From: Andrena cerasifolii
Taxonomy: Eukaryota > Arthropoda > Insecta > Hymenoptera > Andrenidae
Assembly (NCBI RefSeq): GCF_050908995.1
Contig: NC_135127.1
Span: 13,224,001-13,288,000 of the forward strand
Direction: 5' to 3'
DNA: 64,000 nt
Part shown: one piece after another, positions 24,196 through 36,309 of the stretch
Layout: every line of letters starts with the position of its first letter
Position numbering within the stretch: position 1 is the stretch's first letter
The notes under the pieces: model-generated
The model's input: the letters and a program-made list of their open reading frames with translations, nothing else
Databases searched by the model: none
What the model was told of the DNA's origin: nothing
Position numbers and translations under genes: made by a program

Positions 24196-26890
24196 CTACT
24201 GGCTCCCTCTTACGAGGATTCCTAATCCCACATAGTAGAAAACTACCAAACAACGTAGGTATACCGAAACACGCTCCCTCGGCGACAGACTGTCCGTGGG
24301 ATTGTCGTCGGTGTTGCTGGCACCTGCGAGGTCGACGGGGATCCTGGGGACCAGGCCCCTCATAGAGGCCCATTGGCCTTCGCAGAGCTCGTGGAAAGTG
24401 AGCCGCAGCAGTAGCTTGCCTCCCAGAGTCCCTGGGCCCCTGCAGACTGCCCCAGCCCCGAACTCCCACAGACTCAGATCCTCCGTCGCCTGTGACTCGT
24501 TCGTCCTAGCTAAGTACCTCCCTTGCAGCCACATAGCTAGGTAAGAGGCGGCACAGTCGCAGTGCCAGGGATTCCTGGCGAGACGCAGCTGCTCGATGTA
24601 GGGCATCGGGTCCAGAATTCGTGGTGGAAGCGAGGTGAGGTAGTTGGACTCCAGCTGCCTGAGGATCCAACAGCCTGAGGTTTCTGTTTCAAGTGAATCG
24701 TTTAGATTTTACTCACAGCTTCCTCAGATTCGGTGTGCCCTGGAACAGTTCCGAGTACAGCGTCCTGAGGTGGTTCGAGTGCAGGAAAAGGGACGTCAGG
24801 TTGGAGAGGCCTGTGAAGGCACCGCGAGATAGAGTCTCCAGGCCATTGGCGTGTAACACTAGTCGTTCTAGAGAATTGCAACTGGAGAATAGTCCTGGGG
24901 GAAGGTCCCTCAGTCGGTTGTGGCCCAGCTGGAGCTCTTTCAGTGCCTCTAGACCTCTAAATGCAGAGGAGGCGATCTGTAATCAGAGGATGATTCAAGT
25001 ACCTGGTTTATTGTCCCCGAAGGCAATTTCCTATTTCAGTGTATAGGTACCCGAGATATCTTGTTATTGGACATCTCCAGAGAGCGAAGTTCCTCTAAGG
25101 AGGACAACAGACCTCCGGAGATCTCTAATAATTCATTCCCACCCATGTTCAGCTCGCGAAGGGACGTCTGTTCATGGAACAATTCGCTCGGGAGATCCTT
25201 CAATCTGTTCTCCTCCAGACCTAGATACTTTAGGCTCGCCAAATCGCTGAACAGGTCCGCTGGAAGGATCGACAGGCGGTTCTTTCCTAGGAGAAGCTCC
25301 TCCAGAGCTGACAGGCCTCCAAAAGTGCCGGGGGATAGAGTTGAAATTCGATTGCAGGAGAGATCGAGTAATACTAGCGAGGTGGTGCTCAGGAACAGGC
25401 TCTCCGGCAGAGTCCGAATCTTGTTGGAGGAGGCGTCGCTGTGTCGATAAATGAAAAGGGGTCATTCTACTCTGAACCGCCGAAAAACGAAGCTATTTTT
25501 AAAGATTTTTTTCTGAGTAAATGCAACATATAATGAAACAAATCTTTTTCCTATTTACTAAGCTACTCTTATATTGTACAAAAAAATTTAAAAAGAAATT
25601 TGCCAATTTCTAAAAATTGTTTATTTACAGTGTCAATATGGTACTTAAAAAAAAGAGGTACGTTCACGGAGTAGATGATTTCTCGGCTCAGGCTTAAGTA
25701 TCCGAAAGAAAAAATTCCAAAAGATTCTGAATCTGTACGAGTGTCGTTATAGCCCCTAGCTGAATATTAACAATTTCTGTTGAAATGTAACAAAATGGCG
25801 TCGGTTTGAAAAAATAGTTTGACAAAACCCGTTTTATGTGAAAAATCTCGGTTATTTGTATTTCTCGACTTGTTGAAGAATTTTTATTCTTTCGGATAAG
25901 CCTGAGCCAGGAAATTACCTACGCCATAAACATAGCTACCCCCTTTTTTAAAAATTCTTTTCATTTCTTTGCTGCGATATAAGAGTAGCTTAATAAATAT
26001 CAAAAAGATTTATTTACAAATAGCGTAATTTTTAAATACTCCCTTGGTTACCACTCACAGAATTCGAAGGTTACGCGTGCTGAAGAACTGAGACCGATGC
26101 AGCTCCCTGAGCTGATTCTTGCTCAGCCTCACGTGCGTGACCGCGTGCAGCGAGAAGAAAAGGTTCAGAGGGAGATGCTCGATGGAGTTCTCACTTATAT
26201 CTCTGGAACAATCAGCAAAATGGTCTCCTCTCGATAAGAAATCTCACAGTTCCCAATTACACTCTACTCACAGATGATTCAACCTCGTCATGTCCAAGAA
26301 AGTGTCCCTGTGCAACGCTGTCAGCCGATTGCCACCAAGATCCCTGAAATCACCATCGACCACTGAGGCGCTCGATCCCAACGTTCACCACGATTTTACA
26401 ATAATTAACCAAGTTCCCTTACAACTTCAAAACGTCCCTCGGCACGAGCTGAGCAGCAGGTAGGTCCAGCAAGTCCTGCCTCCAGCATGACACCGACTTG
26501 ATTTCAGGCAGACACCGACACGGTCCCTCTGCGCAGATCTCCCAGTCCTCCTCCGCCGATCCCATCTGCCAAACTGAACAAGCCAACTCGGTATCCCGCC
26601 AATCGATACTTTTCGAGAAGCATCCCCATTTCGTGGCGATACTCACCAGGTTGCTCAACGGCCCTTAATCTTCTCTCTAGCCTCGACAAGCGGCTCTCGA
26701 ATTCCTCGAGGATCGTCGAAGCTAGACTCTCGTCGGTCGGGATAGATAGGCCCGTCCTCGCTGTCGATCGCTCGAGATTCGAATTGGAGAAGGCGCATGC
26801 ACGCGGCGCTTCCGCTCGAGGCTTAGCGCCGAGCAGGCTCATCGAGAGGAGGAAGAGCAATCGAACGCTGTTTCCGGTCGTAGAGATCAT
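24196..26890 (-). CDS. Secreted leucine-rich repeat protein
   Basis: 573-residue protein. Exons on the minus strand: 26890-26647, 26573-26423, 26343-26272, 26202-26059, 25438-25051, 24976-24717, 24658-24196, all in phase. Parts in order: signal peptide (about 1-25), a short charged helical stretch (about 45-80), an N-terminal cysteine cap (CAEGPCRCLP), around a dozen 24-residue LRRs (LxxLxLxxNxL), and a C-terminal cap beginning NPWHCDC. The 72- and 144-nt exons correspond to one and two whole repeats, a classic LRR exon pattern. The tail has a hydrophobic patch (residues about 550-570), so membrane or GPI attachment is possible. A good donor (GTAAGA) lies just before the stop, so another C-terminus could exist. 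Extracellular LRR proteins of this kind mediate adhesion or receptor binding; I do not recognise the exact orthologue. Confidence 0.85.
25490..26045. mobile_element. Foldback element in LRR-gene intron
   Basis: The left arm carries 'ctaagctactcttatat' (about 25559-25575) and 'ggctcaggcttaagtatccgaaag' pieces (about 25685-25710). The right arm carries their reverse complements 'ctttcggataagcctgagcc' (about 25889-25910) and 'atataagagtagctt' (about 25977-25991). The loop is 120-150 bases. There is no open frame. It fills the intron between the fourth and fifth exons. Confidence 0.65.
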
Positions 26891-27676
26891 GATAAGTGAT
26901 CTTCTACTGCTTCGCGAACCTCTTCCACGAGCTCTTTCGAGATACACCGTACTCGCGAATCGGCGGCGTCGACCGGCCCAAACGACCGTTCACTCGCGTC
27001 TTCCTACCTCTGTATTATCATTAGACGCAACGTTGTTCGGTATACACCGGATAAACACTCGCGTAACGATCGAGATTGACGAACAATGGCCCAGCTCGCG
27101 CGCTAGATCGACCGCAATCCTTTCCCCACGGACCTCTCTCACCCTTCCACTCGCGCGATATACTCGTCTTGCTCCCAGCGACCTTGAGGCGCGATCTAGC
27201 CTCCCTCCAATCGATTCTGACGTGGATGGATCAAGGAAAGGGGTACGTATAGATAGTTTCATCGTGGCCATTAAAATAGTGTCCTAAATGAAATATCAAA
27301 GCTGTTCTATAAATTTTCGAAGCTACGAATAAATATGCTACGAATAAATATGGGTCATTAAAGAGCTGAAATAAACGTATTATAAAGAAAGGACACAATT
27401 TGGCAAGTTTGCCGATGGCGCAAAAAAAGGATACAGAGACGAACACTGTGTATCGTACACGTTTCCTTTTACAGGAGTTCTTTATTTCCTCTAACTCTAC
27501 AGACAAAGCCAAAGCTCGTTTACACGGCCAGCGAATGATACATACTCGAAGCGCTATCAATCGTAATCCCATTTAAGTTTCCGCAATCCATGAAGCGTGC
27601 CCAATCTCCAGTCGCGTTTGGGATCCCCTTCCTAGCGAAGGTGAAGCCAAAACGGAGCGGGTTCAGCTGACTCTAT
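26891..27676. other. Intergenic region upstream of the LRR gene
   Basis: No coding exon supported. A short tandem duplication of 'gctacgaataaatat' occurs at 27319-27350. It should include the LRR-gene promoter and the 3'UTR of the next minus-strand gene. Confidence 0.4.
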
Positions 27677-28620
27677 TTAGAAGAGCCTCGTTCCACCAGC
27701 TCCAGGACACTCGCCCTTGCTGATTATGCCAAACTCTGCAGAGTTGAAAAAGTTACAGAGGCTCGTTCGTTCAGCGAACGTACCTTGAGTCCTTCGCACT
27801 TACTCGTTCCCATCTCGCAGTTGTGAACGTCCAAAGTACACTGGGAGGCGAAGGTCCTGGGTTTGAAGGTGACGTCTCTGAGGTCGCCCACGCATATGGG
27901 GTCGTAGTCGGTTCCACAGTCTTTATCGCAGTCCTTTTTCATCTTCTTCGCATCCTTGGCTGATTTAATCGCATCTTTCACGTCTTTGGAGGCCGTGGCA
28001 GCCTCCTTGATCTCCTTCGGCTCCTTTATTTCCTTCGGCTCCTTCATCTCCTTGGGGAGGGCGGTGGTTGCATCGGAGGGTGCAGCGTACCCCTCCTCGA
28101 CGAACGCGAACGCGCAGGCAAGGATCAGCGCTGTATTTCATATATATCACCGTAAGAGGATGAATTAAACAGAACTATAAGCGGAATATAAAAGCATCAT
28201 TTATTTAACATTCTACGGCAGTTGTTTGCTACACTCCAGAAGCCTTGAAACAGTTTCAATAGCGTTTCAATAGCGCAGGATAGACAGGATTGAGAACAAT
28301 TTGTACAAACTTAAGGGTACATAAAAGTTGGTATATTTGCAGAAGTGGCAGTCAGGTTAAATAGAATAATCTATCGTTAATCGCCCGCGCTGAACGTCGT
28401 TTCAATGTCTCGAGGAAGCGTCTCTTAAGCGACCTCAATTCGGCCCTCCATTAACCGATTATCCCCCTGTGCGACGCGCAGCTCGCGCTCAACGTCGTTT
28501 CGATGTCTCGAGGCAGCGTCTCTTAAGCGAGCTCAATTTGCCACCCGCCCCTTCGTCCCTCGTTTCCGACGAAAATTCTTCGCGCTTCACTTACTTACCT
28601 ATGAGAACGACCGACCTCAT
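27677..28620 (-). CDS. Small secreted Kazal-like protein with Lys/Glu-rich spacer
   Basis: 141 residues from three exons on the minus strand: 28620-28599, 28130-27784, 27733-27677, in phase. The first exon codes only seven residues plus one base; joined to exon 2 it gives a clean signal peptide (MRSVVLI then ALILACAFAF). Next is a charged spacer with repeated KEPKEIKE units and many Lys, then a cysteine-rich C-terminal domain: CDKDCG, DPICVG, FASQC, HNC, SKC, and a final GEC. The spacing resembles a Kazal protease-inhibitor fold, with seven rather than six cysteines. The last exon uses the acceptor ending gcagag (exon from 27733); the acceptor two bases earlier would stop after three residues and lose the final cysteine. 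Function inferred only. Confidence 0.7.
28384..28540. repeat. Direct duplication in Kazal-like gene intron
   Basis: A segment of about 53 bases (containing aacgtcgtttc, atgtctcgagg and gcgtctcttaagcga) at 28386-28440 recurs at about 28484-28538 with few changes. The two copies are 98 bases apart. Confidence 0.8.
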
Positions 28621-28729
28621 GGTCGTCAGAAGAGACTGTCGCTTGATTTTCTTCGTTAAAAGTGGATTTCGAACGACACTCAGACCGAAGGGAGGAGTGT
28701 CTGCAGCGGCGAGCGAACGGTCCTAGTTG

Positions 28730-28767
28730 ACTGAAACGCAGTCGCGAACCGCGATGGGGCTTATAAA
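28730..28767 (-). promoter_or_regulatory. TATA box and initiator of the Kazal-like gene
   Basis: On the minus strand a TTTATAA box (plus coordinates 28761-28767) is followed about 30 bases downstream by the arthropod initiator TCAGT (28730-28734). This is textbook spacing, and it places transcription start about 110 bases before the ATG at 28620. Confidence 0.7.
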
Positions 28768-29131
28768 CGCGCCCCCACTTCGGGGGCCCTCCTCTTCTGA
28801 AAACCTCGAGATGATCTCGAGGATCACGTAGCGGTAATTTTCGAAATTGCTCGCGCCTCCACTCCGCTCCGCCGCGCGGAGAATTGCTCCGGTTGTGCGT
28901 GATCTGGATGGAACTGGAGCGCAACGCAAGGGACGCGCTAAACGACGCGTTCTGGAGCGTCGAATATATTTTTCACTCCGTAATGAGCGACATCGATGGA
29001 TACGGATGTAACAGGTTCCTGGCAAATCGCGTGAGACCGGGACGAGCGGATAAATACGCGGATAAGCGAGTACGATCGCGATTAAATAATAATGGAGCCG
29101 TGGGCGGATGATCGTGATGCACGAGCGAACG

Positions 29132-30477
29132 CTACGACTTCGCTCGAACGGATCGCGATTCTTCTGAGACGTAGCTCCTCAGCAATTGGCGGTAATCTTG
29201 CCAGGTCTCGTCGTGCGTGAATGCTCTTTGGATCCGGCACTCCATTGTAGAGCACTCCTCGTTGGAGCTCCATCGTCCCTTGTTCAAATTCTCGTACTTC
29301 TCTACTGCGTTGTTTAAGACTAGGGTGAGAAGGTTCAGCCGCTCTGAAACCCACGAGTCTGCTGGAATAAAGTAGACGAATCTCGTTAGATATTCGACGA
29401 AGTTAATGGCGAGTAATTGGAAGAAGCTTCTGCGTCTCGAACAAAGAGATTACCAACGAGTAGTCCACGTCCCTCGTCGTCGTCGTCGTGCATGTCTCCC
29501 TTGTTGTCCTTCTTGATCTCCAGCTTCGGTATGAACAGCAGCAGACAGATGATCGCAATGAACTTGACGATCATCTTGAAGATGACCAGTTTCAGGAGGA
29601 TCTTAGCTATAGTGAAGGCGTTCAATTTAAGCGCGAACGGCCAAGAGAAATCGATCGTAGGGAGCGTAATCTGTGAGATGTCTGTTATTCCGTGAGGGAC
29701 TCCAGCGCCGTACGTGGGTGCTGGAGGACCGTAGGCTGCAAAGTTGCGGTTTCAATCAGTAGGAAGTCAAACATTTCTTTCCCCCAGAATCTGTGGCATT
29801 GCTGGTAGCTCAGATTTCTTCTACGCGCGAAAAAAGAAAAGCAACAGCGAACGTAATACTATACCTCTTCCCTCACCTTGCTGTGGCGGTAGGTAAGCAC
29901 CGCCAGAATACTCCCCATAAGGAGAATATCCATTCGAGGGTGGTCCATAAGACCCTCGAGGTGGCTGCGGAGGCCCGTAAGTGTTCTGAACCGCGCCAAA
30001 GTCGCCGGAAGTTCTAGTGGGCAGGGAGAAAGAGTCCCGATCCTGCGCACCATGGACTATTCGCGGGGATGTCCCACTTTCTTCATCCTTGCCAGAGTAC
30101 ACCGGACCTTGGACGTACTCCTTTCTGCGCTGAAAGGACGTGGAACCTGAAGTCGCCTCTCCAGCAGCCCCGATCACTCCTTCGCGAGGATCCGTGCTGG
30201 TCCTCGAGTGCTTCAAGGCTTCTAGGTAGCTGTCCTTGGCCCAGCTCAATCTTCCACTCTTCCATCCAACGTGCTTTACCGATTTTATGGCTGGTGGATC
30301 CTCCTCCCACCTAGCTTCCATTTTATAATTATCAATATTCGTGGTCTCCTGGTCACTCGATTCCGCGGACACGATTTTCGCACTGTCTTCGCTTCTTGAA
30401 TTCTGTGCATTCGCGAGATTCAGGATCGCCAGCGAGAGAGCTACAACGCGCAACGCTTTTCCACCCCCGTCGACCAT
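29132..30477 (-). CDS. Unrecognised secreted/membrane protein with YGPP-rich region
   Basis: About 370 residues. Minus-strand exons: 30477-29877 (or to 29865, an alternative donor in the same phase adding four residues), 29735-29454, 29361-29132. A signal peptide (VVALSLAILNLANA) is followed by a charged, low-complexity region, then a Gly/Pro/Tyr-rich stretch with repeated YGPP (around residues 170-215), one strongly hydrophobic segment (ILLKLVIFKMIVKF then AIICLLLF) that could span a membrane, an acidic patch (DMHDDDDEG), and a C-terminal domain with two close cysteines (ECSTMEC). YGPP and similar repeats are frequent in insect cuticular or silk-like proteins. I do not recognise the family and assign no function. 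Confidence 0.75.
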
Positions 30478-31254
30478 TCTTCCAAAGTTGCGACCTCGCG
30501 GAGTACTCGATCGATGGTTGCGAGCAACTTGGAGTGCTAGATGGAACGATCCTCGAGGCTGAAACTTTTCGAGTGACGACGAGCCAAGCACCAAGGGAAC
30601 ACCGAGACTTCTGCCGCGCCCCCTCGATAGCGTTCACCGCATATTAAACGACTAGCGGTCCTCCCTCGGCCTATATTTCCTCGTTTTCGCCTCGTGCTCG
30701 ATCGCTCGACTTACTATCGCGCCAATTCCTTTCTGCTTTGCAAGTTTTTCAAAATTCTTTAATCAATAATAGCCTATCATCTTGGCTGGTTGGTTTACGA
30801 GCGGATGTCGCCGCAGGGAGCCCCCCGCTTCATCTCCATCGACGTTCTTGATTCATTCAGCACGTCTTGATTGCACTGTGCGTTTGCACCGAGGAATTCG
30901 ACTCCGAAGAACAAAGAGTAGCCGCGGAAAGGCGTCGGCCCATTGCTATGCATCGAGCGAGACGCTGATAACGGTCTCACGATTCATCGAACCCTCCTAC
31001 GATCGCGCCGATCCACTGGCACACTTTACTCCTCGCCATTGTCGTTTCTGGTCGCCTCGTTTTCACATACTAGCGCGTAGCCCCGCGAAAGGGAAATCAA
31101 ACTCGCGATTAAACTCGCGGTTGCGTGCCAACCACCCTCGGGTCTCGCCAACTTATACTGCTTAGTCGATGAAGAGTTTCCTGGCAACCAGTCGACGGGG
31201 CTGCTTGAGAGATTACTAGCTCCTTTCGTGTCAGGTTCATTTTTAGGAAGAATC
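30478..31254. promoter_or_regulatory. Bidirectional upstream region
   Basis: Lies between two divergently transcribed genes (minus-strand start at 30477, plus-strand start at 31255), so it should hold both promoters. I see no convincing TATA/Inr pair. No coding exon is supported. Confidence 0.4.
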
Positions 31255-34200
31255 ATGAGGTTCGCGAAGGTCGAGGCGCCGTGAGTAGGCAAACACTCGA
31301 CGTGCACCAAGCGAGTGATCAGTTTTCCTTCGATTTTCCTGTTTCCACTTAGGTGGCTGAAATGCGGCAAGTGTCAGGAGATGACGTTCGTAGGGAGAGA
31401 GACTATAGCGACGGTTTCGGGAATCTACGCCAGATTCTTGGATCTGAGAAGCGGAGCAGCGAGAATCGAGCGATTCGATGGCGGTGAGAGAGGAGACGGT
31501 GCCTCCTGCATCGCTGGACTTACGGTCAGCCTCGCGTTAACTTCTATTCACTTTCATTGTATATTTTTTCTTCTCAGGGGTCGCCAGGGGTTTTTTATTC
31601 TTTCGATTATATTCTGAAACACCTATTTTTAATGTAGGGGAGGAGCAGGCGATAATAGCTAAGAAACACTGATCTAGGTACTATTTCTTTCTTCCCATAT
31701 TTTTTTCATTTTTCTCTTGCTACTTTTATGCAGGTATTAGTCCTCTACTGGTTGTCTCTTCATACTCCTTGTGTTTACCAAAGTGTTTTCCCCTATATAA
31801 ATAAAAAGATTCATCGAAAGACGGGGATGAACTAATTTCTCTGCAACCCCAGGTTGCGCCTGTCTTCTGTTTGGTGGAGAGGAGGTCCAACCCAAGGATC
31901 TCGATTTTTGCTTATCCGTCGATAAAGAGAATCGCGATTTGCGCCAACAGTCAGCAAGCAAATGGATACAATTGCTGTGCGTTCGCTGGCACGGAGTATC
32001 TCCTTGCACAGACTAGCTTCCCCGACTTTCGTTTAATCGTTTGGCAGTGGAGGACGGGGGAGAAGATAGCTGACGTGGAGACAGCGGGGGCGGACCGTAA
32101 CGGCTTGAGAATTTCGTGAGTTCGCTGGCTAAAATGTTAATTAACAGGTGTATAGTGTTATTCTCTCTGAATTTCCTTAGGTGTTCCTTCACTTCACCTT
32201 ACCTAGTCGCGAGACTGGCAACTGAAAACGATATTCTATCTGTCCATCGAATGCTAGTCTGCTCGAAGGTCGTTCGATTACTTCCACTCGACGTGATGCT
32301 CTCTAATCGCGATCTGGTCTCGTTTTCCTGGTCCCCTGAAGGTACTCTACTCCTCTGCGACGAAGATGGTAATGTTTGCTCCGTAGACTTGGACGAGGAA
32401 GAGCATCGACGTGTTCGATGGATCCTTGACGCTCCACGGAGTTCTGTACGAAGGCAGTTGATGATAGTGGCTCACAAAGCTGGTGTCGTGATCATCGAAG
32501 GCTTTCCAGAGGATCAAAGGCACCAAGTTCAGGCAACGGTACAGAGGATCCTTTCGATCATGAGAAGGAGATTCAATTTAGTAGCTTGATTAGTTAATCG
32601 CGAGCGATCGATCCTTTCGCATAGTTTTACAGAAAAGATCCCAGTACCCGAAACAACAAGCACTGGCAAGCAGCATGGAACACTTCCTTAGCTTCGTACC
32701 CCATCTGCGCAGAGAGTCACCCCCGCGAAGATAAAATCTTGATCCTTGGAGGAAACGGGGAGATATTCGAAATGATCGGTGTGTCTCGTGATCGACCACC
32801 TCGAGTGGAATTCCTCCTGAGAAACGACGAAGAATACGAAGCAATTGCTGCGCTCTCTGACTCCCATTTTGTAGCTTTGACTCATACCCAACGTTTGGTC
32901 ACCCTCGACGCCTCCACTGGAGCCACAGTTTCTTCTGCCAAGCCTCTGGGCTTGAAGCACCATGGCGGCGGTCGGTAAACAGATAGAAGAGTAACAAGAA
33001 GCTGGAATAAAGGAACAGGTTCGCTAATATACAGTGTCACTGTTCTCAGTTGCGTGCGTGACTTCTCATCCCACGTTTCCAATTCTGGCAACGTGCAGCC
33101 TCGCTGGAAGCTGCCTTTTCATTCAAGCATCACCTTCACCCTACCTCAAGATCGTAACTTGTGTTCATCTTCAAAAGGAACCCTTAGATAGGATGAAGTT
33201 CTCAGATGACGGACGAGTTCTGGGTGTTGGGGCACTGGGACTTGGTAGATTGTTCCTCTTAGTGTCGAAAGGTATCTTCACCGTGAAAGTCGCAGCTATG
33301 ATCAAGGTCCAACGAAGGGTAGGCACCACGCGATATACCGATATTCAGAATATAATCCTCTCTGACTTTATGGATCCTTTATGACACCATTATTCACCAT
33401 CAGATGATCGATTTCCTAATTTACGAAGCAGAGGAGCGCCAAGTGGCAACAATCTTGGTCCTCGTCGCAAGTTCTGCTTCCAGCAATCCTCGAGTAGGCA
33501 AGGAGATCCTGATCTACTCCTGCAAGCTCTGTGGAGATACCTTGGAAACCGTGGAGCATACGATGAAGCTGTCTTGCTCTTTCGAGAGCCTCCACCATGG
33601 CAGAAGAAGCAGTCGGGAAGTAGTAGGTGTACCGTACCTCTCCAAGCAGTTGCATAGAATCGAGCTGAATGTAAGGAACCATTATTATTGTTGTTATTAT
33701 TATTTACTAACGGGATAAGAATCCTTTGGTACATTTTAATATCACGACGAGACATCGCTCGGAATATGCGAGACCCACCCAGTTTCTGAAGTTACTGGCA
33801 GATAAGGAGTTAGCGAAGAAATCAGTGTTATCGCAGTATCTATTTGCGAGCATACGCAATCTATCGATACAGCTGTATGTTCCGTACAAAGTGTCACTCG
33901 TATCAGTGTAATCGAGAGGGCAATGCCTTATACCACTATTAAACAGTACTTGAATCCGGTGGAACGGAGAAAAATATTTAATGAAATTCATTAGGCGATT
34001 ATAAAAATTTCTTTTCTTCTTTTTCCTTTTTCATTGGAGGGTGCGCCGCTGCTTGAATCGCTCCAAGATTTCAGAGCAGTTAATTCAGGAAGAGTAGATC
34101 TGCCATATTTCTTCGCTGCTCTAGGCAATTAAATACCCGTATCGATTGTTCCAGCCACAGGCTCGAGAAGCATCCATCTTGGATGCTCTACCCTCTCTGC

Positions 34201-36266
34201 ACCAGACGAGGAACATAGAGATCCTCGTCCACCGTGGATCTTCGCGACTCGTTACCTGTGGATACGACGGTTTAATCATCGTTAGGGATGCTGCTGAACC
34301 ACGACGAGTCCTTGCTCTGTTCCAAGCCCACCACAGGAGCGAAGGCGGTGCTCGATCCGCTGTGATCGTCGAGGACAAGATCGTCTCTCTTGGCAGGAAC
34401 GGGGATCTCGTCGCCAATCAGTTATCACACCTGTTCGTTTCCCCTTAACATTCTTGCACCTTTCGATTAGTCGTCGCTTAAACGCAGCATTGTGAGTAGG
34501 ATCGCGGAGGCTGGGTCAGCACGTGCTCGCAAGGCTCCTCAGGATCGCTCTAGCTCGCCAGATAGCTTCTCTTCTTGGATTGTAGACGATTCTCAGAGAA
34601 GAAGAATCCACAGTGGAATACTGGACGAAGAAGGGATTTCCGAGGAGTATGGGATGAAGGATACGTGGATGGACGCAATGATTCTTAAGCGACTGGCAGC
34701 TGAAGAAGAAGGTGCCTTGGCCACGCGACTGTCCATGCTTGACGAGTTGGGTGCAATAACGATTCAAGTGGGTGGAGATTCTTGTCATTATCGGAGAATA
34801 GTATTTTTAACTGCTGCTTCAGTAATTCATACTTCGCACAACTACGTATCATGTAAGGGCGATAGCTCAAGTGCCTGGATTCGAAATAATAGGTGAAGAA
34901 GTTACTGGACAAAAACGAGGAGGAGTCTCTAGAGGCCCGACTTCCTGTCAGCGCGTTCGACCTCGACCAGGAGGCTCGAGAACGGAAGCAAGCGGCAGCT
35001 AAATTAGAAGAAAAGCATTTAATGAAGATTGCAGACGAAGAAATATCTCGATTGAACCGAACGAAGTGCTTCTTGCGCCAACGGTTCGTAGTTCCTCTTA
35101 TCGTTCCACCAAGAACCATCTTCCCCATGTTCGGAGATTCCAAGGTCACCAACTATCTCCTGGTCCAAGTGCCTTCGCGGGAGCTCGGCCTACGATCCTG
35201 GTGTCGATTTTCCGCGGAGATCAGGGACTCGGTGTCCAGGTAATTGTTGTGAAAGCAAGCTGAATGGCGAAAGAACTAGTTCTACGATCCATGTTCCGTC
35301 GTATTCAGACTGGAGGAGGTAAATTCGGAGGCAGCTGGAGTGAAAAAAGAAAGGGATGCTTTGCTCGATGAGTGTCGGGGATATGTGGACGTTCTTGAAG
35401 CGAGCGCTGTGGCAGAAGAACGTGAATGGGACTTGAAGGTATCCTAGAAAAGGTCTAGGTGCCAAGTATTCTAAACCAGTTATTACAAAATAAAGGGAAT
35501 TAGGAGTATCCTAAGAAAGGAAAGATAGAAAGTACATATACATAAGTACCTATATGAAACCGAGTCTCAATATCGTTCGTTTGCATCCCTTTTCTCGTAG
35601 ATTCGATTCAACGAAAGCTTCGAAGACACCCGATCCACGAAGAAGGTCGAGATGAAAGCTGCAAATAAACACGTCGAAAGAACAGGTCGCTGTATCGACG
35701 AATTGGCGCGAACTTTCCACGTGGACGCCACTGGGGATCTCCTAATCGCTCCACAGTGGCACCAGGTCGAAATAGCCAACGAGGATTTCGAGTCAGTGCT
35801 CGATTCTCTTCCTACGAGCCACGAAGAAAGCCAGGACCCGTCCTCGAAGGAAAATGAAGAGGAAGTATGCCCAGGGGACAGTCGCTTTCGTCGAGACGCG
35901 CTCGAGAGGATGATGGACGGGGTCCTCGAATTAAAGTAAGCTTCCTTGACGAGTTCCTTGGGCTCAGCTTAATAATCATGATAAAATAATATCTTGCACA
36001 AGGTTGGAAGACAACGCCAAGAAGAATATTCCCAAACCCGATTGCCTTCTTCGCAAAGATCCATCCACCTTCACAGAGGATGATGTCCGAACGATCAACT
36101 GCTACGAGAAGAAGCTCGAAGCCTTGCGAGCTGCTCAACGGGAGTATAAGTCGACGATACAGTCTGAAATCAAGCAGATCAAAGGTTCGTCCACCTCGCT
36201 TCTCGTCTCAAAACCTCATTCAACACTTCCCACTTTGATATCCCTTTTTTTAATAATAAAGACGAT

Positions 36267-36309
<43 letters not shown>

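Noticed and set aside
27733..27740. Acceptor two bases earlier (gcag) in the Kazal-like last exon
   Set aside because: It gives a stop after three residues and loses the final cysteine; the gcagag acceptor yields 18 further residues with the expected cysteine.
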